A stretch of 64,000 nt of DNA from the NCBI GenBank assembly GCA_023055425.1, contig JALGPY010000003.1, forward strand, positions 75,677,491-75,741,490, read 5' to 3'. The translations under genes and the position numbers were made by a program. Positions 57,258 through 64,000 of this stretch are shown one piece after another (position 1 is the first letter of the stretch; every line of letters begins with the position of its first letter). Origin of the DNA: Linanthus parryae (lineage: Eukaryota > Streptophyta > Magnoliopsida > Ericales > Polemoniaceae). Under the pieces are notes generated by a model that worked only from the letters and a program-made list of their open reading frames with translations, was not told the DNA's origin and did no database searches.

Positions 57258-58220
57258 CCACGATCTTAATCGATCGTCATCTAAGCCTATCTCTCACGAT
57301 AGCAGCCCATGCGGAATGCGATTTTAATTGATCATCTAAGCCTATCTCTCACGATAGCAGCCCATGCGGAATGCGATCTTAATTGATCATCTAAGCCTAT
57401 CTCTCACGATAGCAGCCTATGCGAATGCGATCTTAATTGATCATCTAAGCCTATCTCTCACGATAGCAGCCTATGCGAATGCGATCTTAATTGATCATCT
57501 AAGCCTATCTCTCACGATAGCAGCCTATGCGAATGCGATCTTAATTGATCATCTAAGCCTATCTCTCACGATAGCAGCTTATGCGAGTGCGATCTTAATT
57601 GATCATCTAAGCCTATCTCTTACGATAGCAGCCTATGCAAATGCGATCTTAATTGATCATATAAGCCTATCTGTCACGATAGCCGCCTATGCAAATGCGA
57701 TCTTAATCGATCATCTAAGCCTATCTCTCACGATAGCAGCCTATGCAAATGCGATCTTAATTGATCATAAAAGCCTATCTATTACGATAGCAACACGACC
57801 TTAATTGGTCTTCTAAAGCCTATCTGTTGCGATAGCAACACATACAAATGCGATCTTAATTGATCTTTCAAGCCTATCTGTTGTGATAGCAGCCTACGCA
57901 AAAATGATCTTAGTTGATCTTCTAAAGCCTATCTGTTACGATAGCAACTCATGCGCAAAATGATCTTATTTGATCTTCTAAAAGCTTATCTGTTGCGATA
58001 GCAGCTTATGCGAGAAATGATCTCAATTGATCTTCTAATAGAGCCTATCTGCCACGATAGCAACTCGCACAATTTAACGATCTTAATTGATCTACTAAAG
58101 AATATCTGCTACGATAGCAATATTGCGAACATGATCTTAAATGATCCACAAAGGCCAATCACAAGTCCATCTGTCAGGATGGCACAGCTGCGAAAATACG
58201 ATCTCGAACGATCTAGTGAA
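57258..58220 (+). repeat. E2 54-bp bipartite-motif tandem array
   Basis: About 17 units, the first ten nearly perfect at 54 bp. Each has two fixed-spacing inverted motifs: GATC-N6-GATC (usually GATCTTAATTGATC) and CTATC-N6-GATAG (usually CTATCTCTCACGATAG), followed by CAGCCTATGCGAATGC-like sequence. Later units vary in the loop (GTTAC, GTTGT, GCCAC) but keep the stem. Because 54 is a multiple of three, one frame stays open (57364-57804) and gives an 18-residue repeat; this is not taken as a gene. E1 has a shorter array at the same place. Tandem repeats in the 3' untranslated region are known in Tat-type plant elements. Confidence 0.95.
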
Positions 58221-59626
58221 ACATCCGCGAATTCATATAGCAGATCGCAAATGCGAAACCATTACGTAGCATTATGCAAGGCGAAATATGCCGAAACGCA
58301 TGCGAAGTTGTATTTTGTTGTAAAGAGACAGCAGATAATACAAAAAGCTATTTATCATTATGAGTCGAAAAGACTTACAATTTATCTGTCTAGAGAGCAG
58401 CTTACAAGCGAAAAAGCTCGAATCTAACTACGCAGCCAACATGGCTTACAATACATTCGAAAAGTAGCTGACAAGTCAGCAGAGACACACTACGGGAATC
58501 CTGGCTGAAAAGGATGAACCCACCGGTCCAAGCACCGGCAATGCAATACGCAGATCTGCGGCCAAAGATCTATAGCAAAAGGGATGCTGCCGCGAAGAGA
58601 TCAACTTGTCATTTGCTACATCCCTAGCAGCGAGACCTGGGAAACGATACGCCCAAGACCCCAAGGGGTGACAAAAGCCTCTGTCTGATCAAGATAGGCA
58701 CCGGAGGAACTTCCTGTTCCGACATATGCTACCCTGCGAAACAGGCGAAGCAGTCATTCCTCTGGTGATGGACTCCTTGTCATGATAGACAAGGGCATTG
58801 ACAAGCCCCCTGAGTTCAAGAACGAAGAGGCAAGAAATCCTCCTCTAGGGATGCTGGAGGAGAATTCCGCCGTTCATTACGAGACGGTAGCACATTCACT
58901 TCGGCGCTGCACCTCGCCACGAGGCGGCCGGAAACATGACCTGCACACATAATACACGAAGAAAATTCTTCGAACACACATGAGATATCATCTCCATCTT
59001 CTTTATGATGGTTATAAAGAGCAATATTCCTCATAAAGTGGATCTTGGAAACTATTTCTAAAGCACAAAGCGCAAACTCAGGATTCACAACTTGAAGTTG
59101 CCATGAATCAACGGAAAATAAGCGTTGAAGCCAGCAGTCGTAAGGACTCACGGCAAAGCACATTTTTTGGGATGAAGAACCCAAATAGCAAAGACAGGGT
59201 TTATATAGACCCTGTGGAGACTCTTCAGTTGCCAAGGATGAGTCAGCAGGATTTGAAAAGAGGGTAAGTTCAATCACTTACGCCTTGAAAAGCGGTAACA
59301 ATCAATTACCCTACTAAAGGCTACGACGATTCAGTTGCGTATCCTAAAAAATGACGGATGGTCATGATTCGGATGGACTTCCCAACAAAAGCGTGCTTAT
59401 CTGCCGAGAAATTAGCGCGAAAATCAAGCAGAGTATCAATTGCTGATGTCATAATTGGATATGCACAGAAATATCCTATCAAATCCTGAAAAGGGGCAAA
59501 ACAGGCAAATTCATTGTTTGTTGTTAAAAAAAAAGGGGGGAGAAACCCTAGCAACATTACATTAATGTTTCAAACATTACATTAATGTTTCAGCTATTTT
59601 CTTGCTATTTTTCAAAATTCGAAAAA
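58221..59626. other. E2 spacer between repeats and antisense gene
   Basis: Counterpart of 28021-29372. It includes a minus-strand open frame 58816-59277 (153 codons) with SPYDCWLQRLFSVDSWQLQVV shared with E1. Unrecognised; possibly 3' untranslated sequence of the antisense gene. A direct repeat AACATTACATTAATGTTTCA occurs at about 59552-59592. Confidence 0.5.
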
Positions 59627-62600
59627 TCAAAGCAAATTCTTGATCAAGGAGTCCTGGGGCTCGAACTGATGGCTCAGCTTCTCTACTTGTTCCACTTCTT
59701 GCTTCAATAGCTCGCACCTGGCATTCATCTCATGATAGAGCTTCAGAGCTTCATCAACCTTTAGCTTTTGCTGCTCCACCTTCTGCTTCTCAGCTGCGAG
59801 ATTCTGGTGGCCGAGTTTCAAAGTTACGGCTGCGCGAATCAGCGTGACTCTGTTCATAAGAAATTTGAAACCCAGTCTGCCCTGGACTTTGGTCAGGAGA
59901 TTTTGGCACATGCCACATAGCAATTCAGCACTGTGGACAGAAATGGTCGCAGGCGTAGCCGCAGATAGCTGCTCCAAAATCCAAATGGCTTCAGTAAGAA
60001 ACAGCCTCCTGTCGAAGGGCCCTATCTCCAGAGATCTCACAAACGATTGGGGGTAGGTGAGGCGCATTCGAACCACCCAGTCTACATCGGTTTGCTTCAA
60101 ACCTGAAGAGACGTCAAAACTAAGTTATGATGTCAAACTCGCAAGAAAATAATGCAAAATGCGAACAGTAAAGCTTTGCTTACCAGTTCCTTCCAGAATC
60201 TCATGAAGAGAAGGAATGCGCGCCGCCGGGGTGGTCGAAGACTGTCCTCGCTCCATAGCTCTCTTATCAGCTGCGAGCTCCAATCTCTCGTAGTCAGGAG
60301 GAAGAGTGTAGGCCGCACCAGCTGCGACTGCGTTCCCAACCTGCGAGCCCCAAAAGCTCCACGCAGGAATAGGTGCCTCTGACTCAGTCGTCGCCGGAGG
60401 CGAAGGGACAGCCGAAGTCGCTTGGCGAAGAACGCTCTCAGATGCGAAAGCATTAGCAGCACTTGTTCTTACTTCCTCAGCACCAGCATGGACATCTTCA
60501 TCCATCAGCACAGCATCTGCTTCAGCATCATCGGAAAGTTCGATGATGTCCTTGAGAGGCTCGCTTGCATGTTCAGCAGCTGCGACAGGCTTCTCGGTAT
60601 GGGAGCTTGGAATCGGGACATAGGACGCAGAAGGCTGACTTCTCCGCTCCAGCACAGGTTCCTCAGCATGACCTGCAATATTAAATGCGATGATATGAGG
60701 TAACTTGCGCTATAAGTTATTTTGCTATCTTTACTAAAGCTAAGAGTAAGCACCTCCACGCGAAGGTGGGATTGAGGTATCTTCATCATACACTAAGGAC
60801 GTGGAACCATGTCCTATTAGTGTGTCCTCACTAAGCAAGTCTTTAAGAGAAGCGTGACCTGGGATGCGAATAAACCAGTCATGATTCTGTCTCAAGTTGC
60901 TAAAGCCTAGTACATGCGTATCGCTCAAATAATTACCTGAGGGTTCTCCGCATTTGTCTACTAACCAACGGCGAATGTCAGCCTTTGACACACCATGCTT
61001 TAACGCACCCACAATAACATCTCTATAAGTTACTGCGAGATTGAAGATCTCACCTTTATCGCCGCCTGCGATTTCCTCAAAGTCCGCTTGAACTTGCTCC
61101 AGCGCTGCTGCATCCTCTTACGAAACCGCATCTTCTTCCTCTGCCTGGGGAACCACTTCTTCGGTAAGATCATCTTCCTCGCTAGCTGGACGCACTAAGT
61201 CGTCAACATGCTGCTCTTCGAGGCTCCGCTGTCTCACACGCTCGAGCTCCTCCTCTTCTCGCTGCCTTTTTCTTTCAGCAGCTTCCGCGGTTGTCTTTCT
61301 GGACTCAGCAAGAATGTCCTCGCTTATGGGATCGTCTGGAATGCCAGAATGGGTATCTCTCTTTTGTCTCTTGGCCAAAAGGCCACCAATGGTCTCATCA
61401 TCATCATCATCTGCGAAGAAATGATCGGTTTAAGAAAAGAAGTGCAAAGAGGTTACGATAATGGGAAAGGAAATGCGACGGAGGTACCTCCTGATTCTTC
61501 CTCATGCATCACAACTGTTGCTTCTTCTTCTTCATCTCTTTCTTGGGGCTCCTGCCTCTCTTCCTCTTCCTCTTGGTTGAATGGAACGAAAGACTCAACT
61601 GCGAGCTCTTTCCGCACCTTGCTGGGCATGCGACCTTTGCCTTTGTCCTTGATAGAAAGGGACCTCACTGGAGGAGAAGCTGGAGCACTTCTGGGGGAAG
61701 AAATCGTAATTCCCTTTTGCCTAGGCCTCTTCACTCTTGGCGCCGCAGTCGCTGGAGGGGACGGGTCATCTCCAGCAGGAGACGGAGCCGGAGCGTTGTC
61801 TATCAGCGAGTCAGCAAAAGCATTCATGACTGCGCGAATCTTTGTTTCGACCTCAGGGTCCATCCTCCATGCTAGCCGAAACGATTGCTTTTGTCTTCTG
61901 GTGGTAACAATGGCGTTAACCAATGACTTGGAGCGATCACCAGATGCGAATCGCCGCACATGACACTACAGCAAACAGTACAAAATAAAGGTGTCAGCAT
62001 AAGGAAATCAAGAAGCTTAACGCACGCGAAGAAATTGCTTACCTCAGCAAATGCCTTGCTGTATCTGACGACATGCGTGTCGCCCTTCTTAACTGCGGCG
62101 ACTTGCTCCTTCAGAATGACATCAGGACACAAATGGTTCTCACGATCCAACAGTGAGTAGCAACCATACTCAGACTCGCTCAGACTGCAAGTGGGGCGAA
62201 ACGGAAAAGAGTTTCTTTTGATCAAGGGAGCTCTGCTTGACTGCGCGGCCGACTCCATCTCAATCCTCGTTTGCTGGGCAACCCAGTACGCGAGCCAGTT
62301 CTGGGAGCAACCACCCTCGCGGGTTCCCGCAGGCTGCTCAAAGGGAAGATTGTTCATGAAGACCGTCTTGCACTCCTTTGTTAGCAAGCGCTTATAGCAT
62401 CCTCTGATAATGGACTGGGCCAGATTGATGGGGCCACTGCATCAAAACCGAACTGAGGAGAAACTCGAGTGGGTTCAACTTCCACGGTAAGCTTTTCATA
62501 CCTTGGCGCGAGCTCACGAATATGCTCTGCGAGGGCAGGAAGGGAACCTCGCAGACACCAGCAAAAGAACTCGCGGTAGCGCTCATGGAAATGCGGTCCC

Positions 62601-63922
62601 TCTTCGAAGAGAATCTCTTCTGAGAAGACAATACCTTTAGAGGGGTACAACTTTGGAAACCATCGCACGTTCTCAATGCGCGTGGCATAGGGCCTGGCAG
62701 TAAACTCCTTCCGTTTGTCGCATATCAAACTCCAAACGCACTTGGTGTTGCTCGCTCCAAACCACCTCGCAGCCCTTCCGCTGTTGCGCGCTTCCGTCTC
62801 GCCTGGGGGACACCACTTGTCAAGTTTGAGAGCAGTTGGAGCATAAGACGGCCATCGCTCGAAAACCCACATTGTCAAAAAGGAAATATTGACAAAAGTC
62901 AGTACATCGAGGCGGCCACGCGACTCTTTCATGGCCAGAACCAGCTGATCAAGCCTATAGTACAGCGTGCCCAAGACCAAGGGTCCGAGTGCGACTCTCT
63001 GGCCAAGGGCGAGCCTCACAGCAAGTGGCAACACATGGTAGAAGACTCCGTCATGGGGGTGACCATCAATCAGGTACCTCGACAGCCAAGCACAGAGAAA
63101 AGCACAAAGGGTCAAATGATAGCCTTTACCCTCTACGTAATTTTCGGCCTCTGGGTCCTCACTCAGAATTTTCTTAGTGATGCTGCTGTTCGCATAGTCT
63201 CGGAAGAAGTACTGCAACCATTTGTTCCAGGTGTTCTTCGCAGACGTATCAACCAACTGCCAGTTCGGAAGAGGCTTTGTAGTGGTCCACCGGGTGGAGA
63301 TTTTCTTTACCTCTGCCAAGCACTCCTCCATCTGCGTGTATAAAGCAATCTCCGCAGATGTCCTCAAGGGACTCAAAGGGTCCACTTCGCCCATGGGGGA
63401 AAGCTCGTAAAGCATTTGAACGTCCTCGAGTGTGGGGGCAGCCTCGAACTCAGCAAAATGGAACGTGTGAGTCGCAGGCGAGTAACGGGACAGAAGGTCT
63501 AGAAGCATGGACTGATCCAGCTTCACGGCAGCACCCTTCATAGCACAGATAGCAAAGTATACGCCGGCTTCATCAAGGGTCGCGGCGTGATGATCCAACA
63601 CGTGGTCAATCCACTCATCCATATAGTCCAATTTCTGGACGAACGCTTGGGTAGAAATCGCAGTATATGGGAAGTGCCCGTTCTCGATTCCCAATCGAAC
63701 TACATCCTCGGAACCGATCAACTCGAGCAAGGCTGAGTTAACTGGGCGAGTCAGTGTCAGCAATCGCTCACCCGGGACAGGATCAGGCATCCTCTTCGCC
63801 TTTACCCTCGCATGGTAGAAATCTTTGCCGCCTAAATAGGGGGCTTTTCGCCACAGAGCCTGCGGAAGGTCGGGTATCTCTTCATCTTCCTTGACGGGTC
63901 TGGTTACTCTTGTCTTGGCCAT
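59627..63922 (-). pseudogene. E2 antisense spliced gene encoding a plant mobile domain protein
   Basis: Same gene as in E1 with all exons and introns aligned. Coding exons: 63922-62043, 61965-61488, 61410-60937, 60858-60754, 60672-60184 and 60102-59627. Introns of 77-81 bp have GT...AG on the minus strand and phases 0,1,1,1,1. The exon 2 to 3 junction keeps frame here (EEESG then DDDDE), which supports the gene model. Protein parts: PMD, a basic KRPRQKG stretch, a Glu-rich region, KADIRRWLVDKCGEPSG, a region with SYVPIPSSHTEKP and IELSDDAEAD, and a C-terminal helix ending in a coiled coil (EKQKVEQQKLKV...). Lesions: a one-base deletion near 62418 and a TAA at 61118-61120. Both differ from the E1 lesions. 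Confidence 0.86.
62043..63922 (-). pseudogene. E2 antisense exon 1: plant mobile domain
   Basis: The ATG ends at 63922 (MAKTRVTRP...), with a splice acceptor (CTTCCGCAG then GA-ATG) just before it, as in E1. PMD core SPATHTFHFAEFEAAPTLEDV, YHLTLCAFLCAWLSRYL, GPLVLGTLYYRLDQLVLAM, MWVFERWPSYAP and WCPPG. The frame is open from the ATG to 62381, longer than in E1, because the REFF stop of E1 is absent (REFFCWCLRG here). A one-base deletion near 62418 then shifts it before the CYKRLL region. The domain is shared with the host MAIN/MAIL1 proteins; whether this protein has a role in the element's life cycle is unknown. Confidence 0.87.
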
Positions 63923-64000
63923 TCCTGCGGAAGAGCAAGAAAAAGGGGGGAGAAATACCACACTTCAGTTTGAATTTTGAAATTCAAGATCTATGCAAAG
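63923..64000 (-). promoter_or_regulatory. Start of the upstream region of the E2 antisense gene
   Basis: Aligns with the region upstream of the E1 antisense ATG (33689 onwards), including the pyrimidine-rich acceptor next to the ATG. The rest lies off-window. Confidence 0.4.

Larger units (their letters stand above)
50004..64000 (+). mobile_element. E2: second Tat-type Ty3/Gypsy element with antisense PMD gene, right end off window
   Basis: Same family as E1 in the same orientation: 5' LTR, Trp-tRNA primer site, intact gag-protease frame, pol with three stops, a large 54-bp repeat array, and the antisense spliced PMD gene. By alignment with E1, only about 700 bp plus the 3' LTR lie beyond the window. 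It is inserted in the 5' LTR of Copia D; the five bases before it are CTAGT, to be compared with the off-window right flank. Compared with E1 it keeps the full integrase C-terminus and a longer repeat array. Confidence 0.94.

Noticed and set aside
57364..57804. 146-codon open frame with perfect 18-residue repeats
   Set aside because: It is the translation of the 54-bp tandem array, which stays open only because 54 is a multiple of three. There is no start context and it degrades with the DNA repeat.
57258..58220. CRISPR-like array
   Set aside because: Units are head-to-tail without unique spacers, there is no cas gene, and the context is a plant retrotransposon.

Overview
The window is a block of nuclear plant DNA built entirely from nested LTR retrotransposons. 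I found no host gene, tRNA, rRNA or prokaryotic feature. A plant origin follows from the element types: Copia elements primed by initiator Met-tRNA, Athila-like Ty3/Gypsy elements primed by Asp-tRNA, and Tat-type Ty3/Gypsy elements with two RNase H domains and an antisense plant-mobile-domain (PMD) gene. The species cannot be told from the sequence.

Layout. An Athila-like element C (13036-16048, minus) is the oldest layer seen. Copia A (1-13035, minus, left end off the window) lies in C's gag. A younger relative of the same family, Copia B (2425-10932, minus), sits inside A's 5' untranslated region. It has perfect CCGCG target duplications and two 1431-bp LTRs in which I saw one difference. 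A SIRE-like Copia D (minus, from 16049) lies in C's LTR and is itself broken by three insertions. These are Tat-type E1 (20813-35069, plus, AAGGC duplications) in the RT gene, Athila-derived F (36522-47087, minus, GACCA duplications) in the integrase gene, and Tat-type E2 (50004 to beyond 64000, plus) in D's 5' LTR.

How the genes work together. Each element has, or once had, LTR promoter, primer-binding site, gag, protease, polymerase/integrase and polypurine tract. B is almost complete but has one frameshift and one stop codon. E2 has an unbroken gag-protease frame but three stops in pol. F has gag and protease with no RT or integrase and must have depended on other elements.

The most interesting content is in E1 and E2. 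Downstream of pol, on the opposite strand, each carries a gene with six coding exons and five introns of about 75-81 bp. Exon 1 encodes a plant mobile domain. Exons 2-6 encode a basic, acidic and coiled-coil-forming tail of unknown function. Splice sites and phases agree between the copies, while the inactivating lesions differ. Between pol and this gene is an array of about 54-bp repeats, each with two fixed-spacing inverted motifs (GATC-N6-GATC and CTATC-N6-GATAG).
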